Assembly (NCBI GenBank): GCA_046730475.1
Contig: JBKPIY010000004.1
Location: 1 to 40,595, forward strand
Length of the DNA stretch: 40,595 nucleotides
Direction of reading: 5' to 3'
Source of the DNA: JBKPIY01 sp046730475
GTDB lineage: Bacteria > Actinomycetota > Thermoleophilia > Solirubrobacterales > 70-9
A program made the position numbers and the translations under genes. Under the pieces are notes generated by a model, which did not search any database, had not been told where the DNA came from, and was given only the letters and a program-made list of their open reading frames with translations. Of this stretch, positions 7,802-15,570 are shown in pieces (within the stretch, counting starts at the first letter, position 1; the number at the start of each line of letters is the position of its first letter).

Positions 7802-9079
7802 ATGTGGGAACGCCTCGCGCGCACTCGCCGTCAGGACAGGGTCCTGCACGGCGCCGCCAAGCTCGCCAACGTCTTTTTCGGCCTGATCGCGCTCCCGATA
7901 TGGCTGCTGGGCCAGCTCGTCGGCGGACGGCTGCGCGACTTCCTCATCCGCCTCGAGCGTCGAGGGCGGCGCCCGCTCCCGGTCCCGCCCGAGCGGGATC
8001 GCTCGATGGAGGCCCTGATGCGAGACCTCGGGGCTCTCGAGCAGCATCTGCGCCCGAGCCGATTCGCCGAGCTGCGCCGCGGGTTCGCGGACCTCTCCAA
8101 CTTCGTGATCGCCCAGCACCGCGAGGGCTCGGTGCTCGGATACCGGTACCCGGGCCAGTTCGACGACCACATCTTCGAGGGCGCCGACGGCGAGCGGATC
8201 GCCTCCTCGATCGCGCTCCAGGAGGCCGCCCGCCCGGCGCTGATCGTCGTCCACGGCCTGTTCACCTCGAGCCGCTTCGACTACGTCCGTCAGATCGCGG
8301 TCCGCGCCTTCTACGAGTGGGGGTTCAACGTGGCCGCCCTGGACCTGCGGAGCTTCGGGCTCACCGAGCTCACCTCACCGGCGCCCTCGACAGGTGGCTG
8401 GAAGGAGGGCGAGGACCTGATCGCCCTCGGCCGTTACATGAAGGAGCTGGGAGCGACCAGCGTCGGCGCGCTCGGGATCTCCCTCGGCGGCAACGCCGTC
8501 CTCAACGCTGCCCACGACCCCGACGCGCCCGAGACCTTCGCCGGCGGCATCCTCGCGGTCTCGCCTCCCGCCGACCCGTTGGTCGCGTGGGAGAGGCTGT
8601 CGGAGCCCGTACCCCGCGGCCATCCCCGGTACCCGATCCACCGCGCCTTCGAGGCGGCGCTCATCTCCCGGGTGCGCTCGGGGCGTTGGCCGCCCGAGGC
8701 GGAGGACATGCGCCATGTGATGGAGTACGTCGCCGCCCCCTACTACCGGGTCGACGCCGACGAGATCTGGCGGCGCTCCAGGGCCGTCGACCATATGGCG
8801 GAGGTCCGGATCCCGCTCCTCGTCCTTCATCCGGAGGACGACCAGATCGTCAAGGTCGGGCACGGACGGTCGCTCGCCGAGGCCGCGCGGGGAAACGAGA
8901 TGGTCCGCGTCTGGATCCTCCCGGCGGGGCGCCACGGGATCCTCGAGGCTATCGACCCGACCTGGACCTACGCCGTCTACCGCGCCTTCTTCGAGCGCTG
9001 GGGGATCTACGCGGAGCGGTCGGCCGGGCACGCGCAGCGGGCCCCTGAGGTGGTTTACTCCGCGTCCGAGACCGGGTAG
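7802..9079 (+). CDS. Alpha/beta hydrolase
   Basis: A 425-aa serine hydrolase. The oxyanion-side HG motif is in VVHGLFTSS (about 149-156), the nucleophile elbow is GISLGG (Ser227), the acid lies in HPEDDQIV (Asp346 or Asp347) and the catalytic His is in GRHGILEA (His378). The layout and the long N-terminal extension recall YheT/EMB8-type hydrolases. Residues ~22-40 form a hydrophobic stretch followed by Arg, suggesting a membrane anchor or association. The substrate is not identifiable. It begins 26 bases after the TetR gene but has its own predicted promoter. The small-protein cluster at 9095 follows directly and may be co-transcribed. Confidence 0.88.
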   Translation: MWERLARTRRQDRVLHGAAKLANVFFGLIALPIWLLGQLVGGRLRDFLIRLERRGRRPLPVPPERDRSMEALMRDLGALEQHLRPSRFAELRRGFADLSNFVIAQHREGSVLGYRYPGQFDDHIFEGADGERIASSIALQEAARPALIVVHGLFTSSRFDYVRQIAVRAFYEWGFNVAALDLRSFGLTELTSPAPSTGGWKEGEDLIALGRYMKELGATSVGALGISLGGNAVLNAAHDPDAPETFAGGILAVSPPADPLVAWERLSEPVPRGHPRYPIHRAFEAALISRVRSGRWPPEAEDMRHVMEYVAAPYYRVDADEIWRRSRAVDHMAEVRIPLLVLHPEDDQIVKVGHGRSLAEAARGNEMVRVWILPAGRHGILEAIDPTWTYAVYRAFFERWGIYAERSAGHAQRAPEVVYSASETG

Positions 9080-9094
9080 CGCGAGAGCGAAAAC

Positions 9095-9229
9095 GTGGAC
9101 AGCGATCTGATCCGAAGACTGATGTGGGGCGGGCTCCTGGCCGTCACCGGCGCCCTGGCGAGCGTCGCCGCGCACAGGCTCTCGACTCTGATCTGGCGGC
9201 GGGCATTCGACGAGGAGCCGCCGGAATGA
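9095..9229 (+). CDS. Small membrane protein (44 aa)
   Basis: A short gene starting GTG, with one hydrophobic segment (LMWGGLLAVTGALASVAAH) followed by a basic then acidic tail ending DEEPPE. A weak purine stretch (GAGAGCGA) precedes the start. Its stop codon overlaps the ATG of the holin-family gene in an ATGA junction, strong evidence that it is a real translated gene. Such tiny proteins next to holin-family and DUF3618 genes recur in actinobacteria; the role is unknown, possibly assembly or anchoring of the neighbouring membrane proteins (inference). Confidence 0.75.
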   Translation: MDSDLIRRLMWGGLLAVTGALASVAAHRLSTLIWRRAFDEEPPE

Positions 9230-9732
9230 CGAACGGCGAGAGCTCGGCCACCCCGCCCGCCCCCGAGGGGAGCGCGCCCGAGGTCGAGTCCGCCGGCGCC
9301 GGCCCCCCGGACGGTGGGCGCAATCCCGAGGAGATGACCGTCGGCGAGCTCGTCTTCGAGGTCTCCGACCGCGCCTCGGTCCTCGTCCGGGAGGAGATCG
9401 AGCTCGCCAAGACCGAGGTCACCGAGAAGCTCAACACCCTCCTGCGCGGATCCGTGGTCGGGATCGCCGCCGGCGTCTTCGTCCTCCTCGCGTTGGCGAT
9501 GTTCATGCACGGCTTCGCCTGGCTCCTGGATGACCTGTTCTTCCCCAACGACGTCTGGGCCGGCTTCTTCATCGAGGCGGGGCTCTTCCTGGTGATCGCC
9601 GCCGCCGCTGGCCTCTTTGCCTACCGCTCGTTCCAGCGCGCCGCCCCGCCGACGCCGGAGATGGCGATCGAGGAGGCCCGCGAGATCAAGTCCGCGTTCG
9701 ACGGATCGAGATCGAAGGAGGGATCGGAATGA
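9226..9732 (+). CDS. Phage holin family (actinobacterial Holin-X / DUF1469-like) membrane protein
   Basis: A 168-aa protein with a Pro/Gly/Ala-rich N-terminal ~45 residues, an amphipathic helix (VGELVFEVSDRASVLVREEI) and two membrane segments (about 76-100 and 112-132) separated by FFPNDVWAG. This is the standard architecture of the holin-family/DUF1469 group in actinobacteria, which is chromosomal and not evidence of prophage. The ATG at 9226 was chosen because it overlaps the upstream stop (ATGA); the frame is open further upstream but the translation there is low-complexity. The 3' end overlaps the DUF3618 gene in another ATGA. The three genes form one translationally coupled unit likely to act at the inner face of the membrane. 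Confidence 0.85.
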   Translation: MTNGESSATPPAPEGSAPEVESAGAGPPDGGRNPEEMTVGELVFEVSDRASVLVREEIELAKTEVTEKLNTLLRGSVVGIAAGVFVLLALAMFMHGFAWLLDDLFFPNDVWAGFFIEAGLFLVIAAAAGLFAYRSFQRAAPPTPEMAIEEAREIKSAFDGSRSKEGSE

Positions 9733-10007
9733 CGACGCCGGTAGGCCAGAGAGCGAGAGGTGGCGCCGACGGATACGGGCGGTGGACGCCACCCCCGTCC
9801 GGGACCCGCTCGGCGGAGCAGATCCGGGGCGATATCGTCCGCCAGCGCGAGGAGCTGTCGCGCTCGGTCGACGCCCTTCGCAACCGCTGGAGCCAGGTCA
9901 CCGACGTTCGCCGCCAGGTCCGCGAGCACCGCACCGAACTGCTCGTCGGCGCCGCCGTCGTCGGGTTCCTGATCGGTGGAGCGATCGCCCTCCGCCGCCG
10001 GAAGTAG
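9729..10007 (+). CDS. DUF3618 domain membrane protein
   Basis: A 92-aa protein. The central segment SAEQIRGDIVRQREELSRSVDALRNRW is the typical DUF3618 helix, followed by a single membrane segment (LLVGAAVVGFLIGGAIAL) and a basic tail RRRK. DUF3618 has no assigned biochemical role; it commonly accompanies holin-family/DUF1469 genes, as here. The start overlaps the previous stop (ATGA). It converges on arsC with 28 bases between stop codons. Confidence 0.85.
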   Translation: MTTPVGQRARGGADGYGRWTPPPSGTRSAEQIRGDIVRQREELSRSVDALRNRWSQVTDVRRQVREHRTELLVGAAVVGFLIGGAIALRRRK

Positions 10008-10035
10008 GCCCCCGCACCGTCGCCTCGGCCCCGCC

Positions 10036-10476
10036 TCAGGCGGCCTCGGTGAGCCGCGCGAGGAGCACGTCGACGCGGCCGGAGATCTCGTCGCGGATGC
10101 GGCGCACCGTTTCGAGGTCCTTGTCCGCCGGATCCTCGAGCTCCCCGTCCTCGTACCGCTTGCCGGGATAGATCGGACAGGCGTCGCCGCAGCCCATCGT
10201 GATCACCACATCGGCCGCTCGCAACGTCTCGTCGGCGAGGGGCTTGGGGACCTCTCTGGAGATGTCGATCCCGAGCTCGCCGATCGCCTCCACCACCACC
10301 GGGTTGAGCCGGTCGGCGGGCTCGCTGCCGGTCGATCGCACGACCACACGGTCGCCGGCCCGCCGCTGGAGCAGCGCCGCCGCCATCTGGCTGCGCCCCG
10401 CGTTGTGGACGCAGACGAACAGGACCTCGGGCCTCCCCGACCTCGGTCCGCTCTCCGAGCGCGTCGCCTGGGGCAT
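10036..10476 (-). CDS. arsC: Arsenate reductase, low-molecular-weight phosphatase type
   Basis: A 146-aa LMW-PTP-fold arsenate reductase. The P-loop nucleophile is CVHNAGRS near residue 23 and the second redox Cys pair is in TMGCGDACP, followed by the family signature YPGKRYEDGELEDP. These cytoplasmic enzymes reduce arsenate to arsenite using thioredoxin or mycothiol; which one cannot be read here. The start at 10476 (MPQATRSE) was chosen over longer in-frame options because TAGAAT lies exactly seven bases upstream and the fold begins shortly after. That -10 hexamer shares its bases with the degV stop codon. No arsenite pump or ArsR is visible nearby. Confidence 0.9.
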   Translation of the reverse strand: MPQATRSESGPRSGRPEVLFVCVHNAGRSQMAAALLQRRAGDRVVVRSTGSEPADRLNPVVVEAIGELGIDISREVPKPLADETLRAADVVITMGCGDACPIYPGKRYEDGELEDPADKDLETVRRIRDEISGRVDVLLARLTEAA

Positions 10477-10483
10477 AGAGCCG

Positions 10484-10489
10484 ATTCTA
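10484..10489 (-). promoter_or_regulatory. Predicted -10 hexamer (TAGAAT) of arsC overlapping the degV stop codon
   Basis: Read on the minus strand, TAGAAT lies seven bases before the arsC ATG; its first three bases are the TAG stop of degV. This predicts a leaderless arsC message in addition to any readthrough from degV. Confidence 0.5.
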
Positions 10490-11389
10490 GGTCGCCGGCT
10501 CGAGTAGCTCGCGGGGCACGCCGCCGACCCCGACCAGGCCCGGCCCGGCATGGGCGCCGATCACCGGCCCGATCTCCGACACGAACACGGGGTCGCCGCC
10601 GAAGATCGCCCGGCAGTCCTCGACCAGGCACTCGGCCGACTCGGGGTCCTGGATGTGCTGGACCACCCAGGCGTCGGCCCCGTCCTGTTTCCGCTGCCTG
10701 GCGTAGTCGCGCATCCGATCGAGCGCCCGGGAGCGGGTCCGGACGCGCTCGACGGGGGTGATCTCCTCCTCGAGGGTGAGGATCGGCTTGATCCTCAAGG
10801 TGGAGCCGATCCAGGCGCGGGCGAGCCCGATCCGCCCGCCGCGCCGCAGGTATTCGAGCGTGTCCACGGCGAACCAGATCTTGAGCTGCTCGCGGATACG
10901 CTCGGCGTGGGCGGCGGCCTCGGCGGCCGAGGCGCCCGCCGCGGCCGCGGCCGCCGCGCCCAGCATCATCAGTCCCAGCCCCCCGCATGCGGTGCGCGAG
11001 TCGCACACGTGGATCCGCTCCCCACCCTTGCCCTCGGAGGCGAGCCGCTCGCGCGCCTGGAGGGCGGACTCGTACGTCCCCGAGATCACCGCCGAGAGGT
11101 GGAGCGAGACGATCTCGCGCCCCTCGGCGAGGAGGGGCTCGTAGACGGCAACGAAATCGCCCACCGACGGCTGCGAGGTGGTGACCCCCTCCTGGGACCG
11201 GCGCAGGCGCTCGTAGAAGGCGTCGAGATCGGTGACGTCCGCTTCGCGCTCCTGCTTGCCCTCGAGGCTCACATACAGGCTGACGAGACGGATGTCGTGC
11301 CGTTCGAGGAGGTCGCGGGGGAGATACGAGGTGGTGTCCGCGACCACGGCGGTGTTCGCCCGGTCACTCACGAGCGGCGTTTCTATCAT
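10487..11389 (-). CDS. DegV family fatty-acid-binding protein
   Basis: A 300-aa DegV protein of normal length. Family landmarks are VVADTTSYLP near the N-terminus, the TSQPS segment and SAVISGTYESA in the lipid-binding N-domain, and EYLRRGGRI with STLRIKPIL in the C-domain. DegV/FakB proteins bind a single fatty acid and in Firmicutes present it to FakA kinase for phosphorylation; no FakA homologue is visible here. An alanine run (GAAAAAAAGASAAEAAA) near residues 145-165 forms one helix and is unusually simple. I chose the ATG at 11389; a GTG 15 bases upstream is also possible. The gene is followed by arsC ten bases on. Confidence 0.9.
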   Translation of the reverse strand: MIETPLVSDRANTAVVADTTSYLPRDLLERHDIRLVSLYVSLEGKQEREADVTDLDAFYERLRRSQEGVTTSQPSVGDFVAVYEPLLAEGREIVSLHLSAVISGTYESALQARERLASEGKGGERIHVCDSRTACGGLGLMMLGAAAAAAAGASAAEAAAHAERIREQLKIWFAVDTLEYLRRGGRIGLARAWIGSTLRIKPILTLEEEITPVERVRTRSRALDRMRDYARQRKQDGADAWVVQHIQDPESAECLVEDCRAIFGGDPVFVSEIGPVIGAHAGPGLVGVGGVPRELLEPAT

Positions 11390-11433
11390 GGCGGCGCCTG
11401 CCACCCGTGCGGGGCGGGTTCTGCGGACCGATC

Positions 11434-11439
11434 TACCAT
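11434..11439 (+). promoter_or_regulatory. Predicted -10 hexamer (TACCAT), leaderless promoter
   Basis: TACCAT ends six bases before the ATG at 11446 of the SDR gene. No Shine-Dalgarno is present, so the start codon would be the 5' end of the message. Confidence 0.5.
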
Positions 11440-11445
11440 CCGCCC

Positions 11446-12522
11446 ATGGCGAAGACGCTCGTCACGGGCGGGACGGGCTTTCTCGGCTCCCACCTCGTCC
11501 GCGCCCTCGCCGAGCGGGGCGACGAGCTGCGGTTGCTGGTGCGCCGGGGCAGGGAGCTCGCCTTCCTCGAGCGAGTGGAGTTCGAGCGGGCAGAGGGCGA
11601 CGTCCGCGACCGCGACTCGGTCCGCAGGGCGATGGAGGGGATCGAGCGCGTCTTCCACGTCGCCGGAAGCACTTCGATGCGCCGCGGGGATCGGGATCGG
11701 GTGTTCGCGGTCAACGTCGAGGGGACCCGCAACGTGATGGAGGAGGCGCTGAAGGCGGGCGTGGCTCGGGCGGTCCACACCTCGAGCGTCTCCGCGATCG
11801 GGCCGGCCGAGCCCGGCGGCACCGCCGACGAGTCGCAGCTCTTCCCGCCACGCGGCATCGGGGTCGGCTACGTCGACTCCAAGCATGCTGCCGAGGACGC
11901 GGCGTTGAGCGTCGGGGCACGGGGCCTCCCCCTGGTGATCGTGAACCCGTCCTTCGTCTTCGGCCCGGACGATCCAAACCCGTCGGGGACCTCGAACGCG
12001 CTGATCCGCCGGCTGCTCTTGCGACGGGTATTCGCCTACGTCGACGGCGGCCTCAACGTTGTCGACGTCCGTGATGTGGCCCTGGGTCACCTGCTGGCCG
12101 ACGAGCGCGGCCACGAGGGCGAGCGCTACATCCTCGGCGGTCGCAACTTCACCCTCCACCGCCTGTTCGTCGACATCGCCCGGATCGCCGGCGTCCCGGC
12201 GCCGCCCGTTCGCGTCCCGGGGAGGGCCGCCCTGGCCGGAGTCGGCCTGCTCGAGGTCTCCAGGATCCCTCAGCCTCTGCCCACCTCCTCCGATGAGGTG
12301 CGCTCCGGGATGCTCTGGTGGACCTACCGCAACGACAAGGCCCGCGTCCAGCTCGGCTTTGCCCCGCGCCCGCACGAGGAGACGCTCGAGGACACCGTCC
12401 GCTGGGAGCTCGATCAGCTCGGCGAGCGCTTTGAGGGGCACCATCTAACCGACGCCGCCATGCGTCTCACGGGCGTGGCCACGCGGATCCCGTCGCGCCT
12501 GCTGCCCTTCGGGAGAGGCTGA
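11446..12522 (+). CDS. Extended SDR family NAD(P)-dependent epimerase/dehydratase (HpnA-like)
   Basis: A 358-aa extended SDR with the Rossmann motif TGGTGFLGSH near residue 6, the conserved HTSSVSAIG strand and the active-site YVDSK. It resembles the dihydroflavonol-reductase-like group that includes hopanoid-associated sugar epimerases (HpnA), but no other hopanoid gene is visible, so that role is only possible. The ATG at 11446 puts the Rossmann fold at the N-terminus and matches the leaderless promoter. The GST-N-like gene starts five bases after the stop, so the two form an operon. It is divergent from degV with about 56 bases between starts. Confidence 0.9.
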   Translation: MAKTLVTGGTGFLGSHLVRALAERGDELRLLVRRGRELAFLERVEFERAEGDVRDRDSVRRAMEGIERVFHVAGSTSMRRGDRDRVFAVNVEGTRNVMEEALKAGVARAVHTSSVSAIGPAEPGGTADESQLFPPRGIGVGYVDSKHAAEDAALSVGARGLPLVIVNPSFVFGPDDPNPSGTSNALIRRLLLRRVFAYVDGGLNVVDVRDVALGHLLADERGHEGERYILGGRNFTLHRLFVDIARIAGVPAPPVRVPGRAALAGVGLLEVSRIPQPLPTSSDEVRSGMLWWTYRNDKARVQLGFAPRPHEETLEDTVRWELDQLGERFEGHHLTDAAMRLTGVATRIPSRLLPFGRG

Positions 12523-12527
12523 CGGCG

Positions 12528-12827
12528 GTGGGCGCCTCGCCCGAGCGCCGGCGCGTCCTCTACCGCTGCCCGACGCCGACCAACTACCTGTGCCCGTGCG
12601 GGGCGGTCGCGCGGCGACTGAACAAGCTCGGGATCGAGTATCGCACCAAGCGCGTGCCCTACCGCCGCCGCGATCGCCCCGAGATCGTCGAGCTCACGAA
12701 GCAGCGGTTCGTCCCCGTCCTGGTCGACGGTGAGGAGGTGGTGAGCGACTCGCGCCGGATCCTCGAGTATCTGGACTGGGCATACGGTGGGGTGGGCGAC
12801 CGGAGGCGGCCCGCAGCCGGCGATTGA
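12528..12827 (+). CDS. Glutathione S-transferase N-terminal / glutaredoxin-like protein
   Basis: A 99-aa protein with a single thioredoxin-fold domain of the GST-N/glutaredoxin type. A beta strand (VLYRCP) leads into the cysteine-rich turn YLCPCGAVARRL; the cis-Pro motif is RFVPVLVDG, followed by VVSDSRRILEYLDW, the classic GST-N ending. The helical C-terminal GST domain is absent, so it is a stand-alone thiol protein. High-GC actinobacteria usually use mycothiol rather than glutathione, so its partner thiol is uncertain. It starts with GTG five bases after the SDR gene, implying co-expression. Confidence 0.8.
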   Translation: MGASPERRRVLYRCPTPTNYLCPCGAVARRLNKLGIEYRTKRVPYRRRDRPEIVELTKQRFVPVLVDGEEVVSDSRRILEYLDWAYGGVGDRRRPAAGD

Positions 12828-12899
12828 GCCGGTTCACCACCCCTTTACCCCTCCATCCGCCGGGTGGGGTGTAGTTGTTGCCCCACGCCCGTGCCGACC

Positions 12900-13673
12900 A
12901 TGATCGCCAGGCCAAACGCGGCCCCCGCCGTGCGGGATCAGCCCCTTGCAGAGCAAGCTCGGATCCGCCTCGCCGACGGCGCCGTCACCACGGTCCACGC
13001 CGCGCGCTTCCCGCGGCGCTCGACCGCCGTCCGGGTCGTCCGCTTCCAGCCGCCCAGGCGGCTGGCGGCGTGGTGCGCGGAGGCCGGGGTCGCGCACGCG
13101 ATCGTCGGCGGCTTCTTCGTTCGGCCCCGCGGGCGGCCGCTGGGAGAGGTGCGAGTCGGCGGCGCTGCCGCCGACCACGAGCCCTTCTCCGAGCCCTGGA
13201 CCAGCCTCCGCGCCTGCGTCTCGGTCAACGGAAACGGCCTGGAGATCCGCCCCCGCCGGGAGCTCGGGCGGGAGCCCGCGGGCGACCTGCTTCAGGCGGG
13301 GCCGCTGCTGGTGCGCGACCGCGCAAGCGCCGTTCTCGCCGACGAGGAAGCGGAGGGATTCTCCGCGGGGGCCCACCAGTTCGACTCCGACATCACCCTA
13401 GGTCGCTATCCGAGGGCGGCGCTGGGCATCTCGGAGGACGAGCTGATCGCGGTCGCCTGCGACGGGCGCGCTCGGGACGACGCGGGGATGACCCTGGCGG
13501 AGCTGGCCGACGCGATGCTCGGGCTCGGCGCCCACACGGCGATCAACCTCGACGGAGGCGGCTCCACCTCGCTGGTCTTCGCGGGTGCGCTGATTAACGT
13601 GCCGCGCGAGGAGCACGGTGTCGTGATCCTCGGTGGGCGCCCGATCGCCACGGCCCTGGCGTTCTCCGCCTGA
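12900..13673 (+). CDS. Phosphodiester glycosidase (NAGPA-like) family protein
   Basis: A 257-aa protein with the phosphodiester glycosidase fold (the family of N-acetylglucosamine-1-phosphodiester alpha-N-acetylglucosaminidase). Landmarks are AIVGGFF, FDSDITLGRYPRAALGI, VACDGR and the hallmark INLDGGGSTSLVF near the C-terminus. Family members cleave GlcNAc- or sugar-phosphodiesters; many bacterial ones act outside the cell, but no signal peptide is visible, so this one is probably cytoplasmic. The start is uncertain: the ATG at 12900 gives a natural N-terminus, and an in-frame GTG at 12864 would add a Cys-rich stretch. The GT4 gene follows 57 bases on, suggesting a shared carbohydrate role. 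Confidence 0.8.
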   Translation: MIARPNAAPAVRDQPLAEQARIRLADGAVTTVHAARFPRRSTAVRVVRFQPPRRLAAWCAEAGVAHAIVGGFFVRPRGRPLGEVRVGGAAADHEPFSEPWTSLRACVSVNGNGLEIRPRRELGREPAGDLLQAGPLLVRDRASAVLADEEAEGFSAGAHQFDSDITLGRYPRAALGISEDELIAVACDGRARDDAGMTLAELADAMLGLGAHTAINLDGGGSTSLVFAGALINVPREEHGVVILGGRPIATALAFSA

Positions 13674-13730
13674 GAGCCGGCCCACCGGCCGCGAGTTGTG
13701 AAAGGTGGGTAACAATGATGCCCATCCGCA

Positions 13731-15146
13731 ATGCGAATCGTGAGCGCGATCATGTTCTCTCCGAGGGGCGGCTCGGCCCACGTGGCCAGGGCCCTATCCC
13801 GGCAGCTCGGGACGCTTGGCTGGGAGCTGACGCTGGTGGCGGGCTCGCGCAGCGACCGCGACCGGGAATCGGACGCGAAGGCCTTCTACGCCGGCATCGA
13901 CGTGCGGCCGGTGGACTTCGCCCCTGCGCTTCGAAGCGCCGACCCGATCAGCTTCCGGGCGCGACCCGGGACGGCGCCCATGCATCCTTCCTTCGAGCTG
14001 CGCCCGGGGGCGCCGGACCATATCTTCGCGGCGCTCGATGACCTCAGCTTCGGGCGCCAGGTCCGCGCCTGGGCCCAGGAGCTCGAGCGAGCCGGGGCGG
14101 CGAGCGCGGACGTCCTCTATCTCCATCATCTGACCCCGGTCAACGAGGCGTCGGCACGGGTTGCCCCCGACGTTCCCGTCGTCGGGCACCTCCACGGGAC
14201 CGAGCTCTTGATGCTGGAGCGGATCGAGCGGGGCGCGCCCGACGGTTGGCCCTTCGCCGAGGAGTGGGGCGAGCGCCTGCGGGAGTGGGCACAGGGTTGC
14301 CGCAGGCTGGTCGTCTCGCCGGCGGGGGCGGCGCGCGCGAGCAGGCTGCTCGGCCTCGCGCCCGACCGCCTGCTGCCCCTCGCCAACGGCTTCGATCCGC
14401 AGGTCTTCCGGCCGCTCGAGGTCGACCGCCGGGCGCTCTGGAGAAGGCACCTCGTGCTCGAGCCACTGGGCTGGCTCCCGGAGCAAGAGCCAGGCAGCAT
14501 CCGCTACCGGGAGGAGGAGCTGACCCCGCTCATCGACGGCACCGCCTTGCTCTACGTCGGGCGCTTCACCGAGGTCAAGCGCCTTCCCTTCCTGCTCGAG
14601 GCATACCGACGCGCGAGGCCGCGGTTTCGCGCCGCCGCCGCGCTGGTGATCGTCGGGGGCCACCCGGGCGAGTGGGAGGGCGAGCATCCCGCGCGGACGA
14701 TCGAGCGCCTGGGCGTGGGCGGCGTCTTCCTGGCCGGCTGGCACCCGCAGGACTCCCTGCCGGAGCTCCTTGGCGGGGCGGACGCCATTGTGCTGCCGTC
14801 CGCGCGGGAGCAGTTCGGGCAGGTGCTGGTGGAGGGAATGGCCTGCGCCAGGGCACCGATCGCGGCCAACGCGCTCGGCCCGGCGGAGATCATCGAGGAC
14901 GGCGAGACCGGCTGGCTGTTCGAGCCCCAGCATCTCGATGGGCTCGCTGACGCGCTGGTGCAGGCGGTCAATGAACCGGAGGAGCGGTTGCGCCGGGCCG
15001 CGCGGGGGCGCGAGGCGGCGATCAAGCGCCTCTCGTGGCCTACCCTGGCCGCAAAGCTCGACGAAGCGCTCAGGGAAGTGATTGCTCCGCACCCGGCGGT
15101 CGACGCGGGCCGCGCCGCGGACGCTTCCTCGGCGCGGTTTGGGTAA
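13731..15146 (+). CDS. GT4 family glycosyltransferase
   Basis: A 471-aa retaining glycosyltransferase of the GT-B fold. The N-terminal domain begins MRIVSAIMFSPRGGSAHVARAL with the glycine-rich acceptor loop and includes GHLHGTELL. The C-terminal domain has the donor-site strand LLYVGRFTEVKR and the EX7E motif EQFGQVLVEG near residues 358-366. These enzymes transfer a sugar from a nucleotide donor to a lipid, polysaccharide or small-molecule acceptor; the acceptor is unknown. A long insert (about 235-262) separates the two domains. No Shine-Dalgarno is obvious. It lies 57 bases after the phosphodiester glycosidase gene and may be co-transcribed. Confidence 0.9.
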   Translation: MRIVSAIMFSPRGGSAHVARALSRQLGTLGWELTLVAGSRSDRDRESDAKAFYAGIDVRPVDFAPALRSADPISFRARPGTAPMHPSFELRPGAPDHIFAALDDLSFGRQVRAWAQELERAGAASADVLYLHHLTPVNEASARVAPDVPVVGHLHGTELLMLERIERGAPDGWPFAEEWGERLREWAQGCRRLVVSPAGAARASRLLGLAPDRLLPLANGFDPQVFRPLEVDRRALWRRHLVLEPLGWLPEQEPGSIRYREEELTPLIDGTALLYVGRFTEVKRLPFLLEAYRRARPRFRAAAALVIVGGHPGEWEGEHPARTIERLGVGGVFLAGWHPQDSLPELLGGADAIVLPSAREQFGQVLVEGMACARAPIAANALGPAEIIEDGETGWLFEPQHLDGLADALVQAVNEPEERLRRAARGREAAIKRLSWPTLAAKLDEALREVIAPHPAVDAGRAADASSARFG

Positions 15147-15162
15147 CGCGAGGGTCCCTCGA

Positions 15163-15168
15163 TACAAT
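15163..15168 (+). promoter_or_regulatory. Predicted -10 hexamer (TACAAT) of the Fe-S carrier gene
   Basis: TACAAT ends seven bases before the GTG at 15176, and TTGGGT at 15139-15144 is a possible -35 at 18-bp spacing. Transcription would start at or next to the GTG, giving a leaderless message. Confidence 0.6.
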
Positions 15169-15175
15169 CGTTGCC

Positions 15176-15550
15176 GTGACCGAGGCGACGCCCGAACCAA
15201 TCACCCTCACCGAGCAGGCTGCCGACAAGGTCAAGGAGCTGCTCGCCGCCCAGCCCGACGGCTTGGAGCAGGCGCTTCGCGTGGCCGTCCGCGGCGGTGG
15301 TTGCTCGGGCTTCCAGTACGCGCTCGCCTTCGACGCGCCCAAGGCCGACGATCACCGCTTCGACGCGGGCGGAGTGTCCGTCGTGGTCGACAAGACGAGC
15401 ATGCAGTTCGTGTTCGGATCCGAGATCGACTGGGTCGACGGCCTCCAGGGCGCCGGCTTCTCGGTCAACAACCCGAACGTCGTCGCCGCCTGCGGGTGCG
15501 GCTCCTCCTTCCAGGTGAGGGAGGACGCGGCCGAGCGGGCCGCCGTCTAA
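15176..15550 (+). CDS. erpA: A-type iron-sulfur cluster carrier (HesB/IscA/ErpA family)
   Basis: A 124-aa A-type carrier. The three cluster-ligand cysteines are present: one in GGGCSGFQYAL and two in ACGCGSSF at the C-terminus. Such proteins receive Fe-S clusters from a scaffold and deliver them to apo-enzymes in the cytoplasm. The start at GTG 15176 (VTEATPEPITLTEQAADKV) follows the TACAAT hexamer and gives the normal family length; an open frame extends upstream into the GT4 gene but is not coding. It converges on the monothiol glutaredoxin, 20 bases between stops, with which A-type carriers are functionally linked. Confidence 0.93.
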   Translation: MTEATPEPITLTEQAADKVKELLAAQPDGLEQALRVAVRGGGCSGFQYALAFDAPKADDHRFDAGGVSVVVDKTSMQFVFGSEIDWVDGLQGAGFSVNNPNVVAACGCGSSFQVREDAAERAAV

Positions 15551-15570
15551 CCGCTCGTCACCCGACTCGG

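Noticed and set aside
9226..9732. Prophage remnant suggested by the holin-family name
   Set aside because: No other phage gene is present. This family with DUF3618 is a normal actinobacterial chromosomal pair.
10031..10043. CCGCCT-C-AGGCGG as a terminator between the DUF3618 gene and arsC
   Set aside because: The loop would be a single base, so it cannot form a hairpin, and the sequence overlaps the arsC stop codon.
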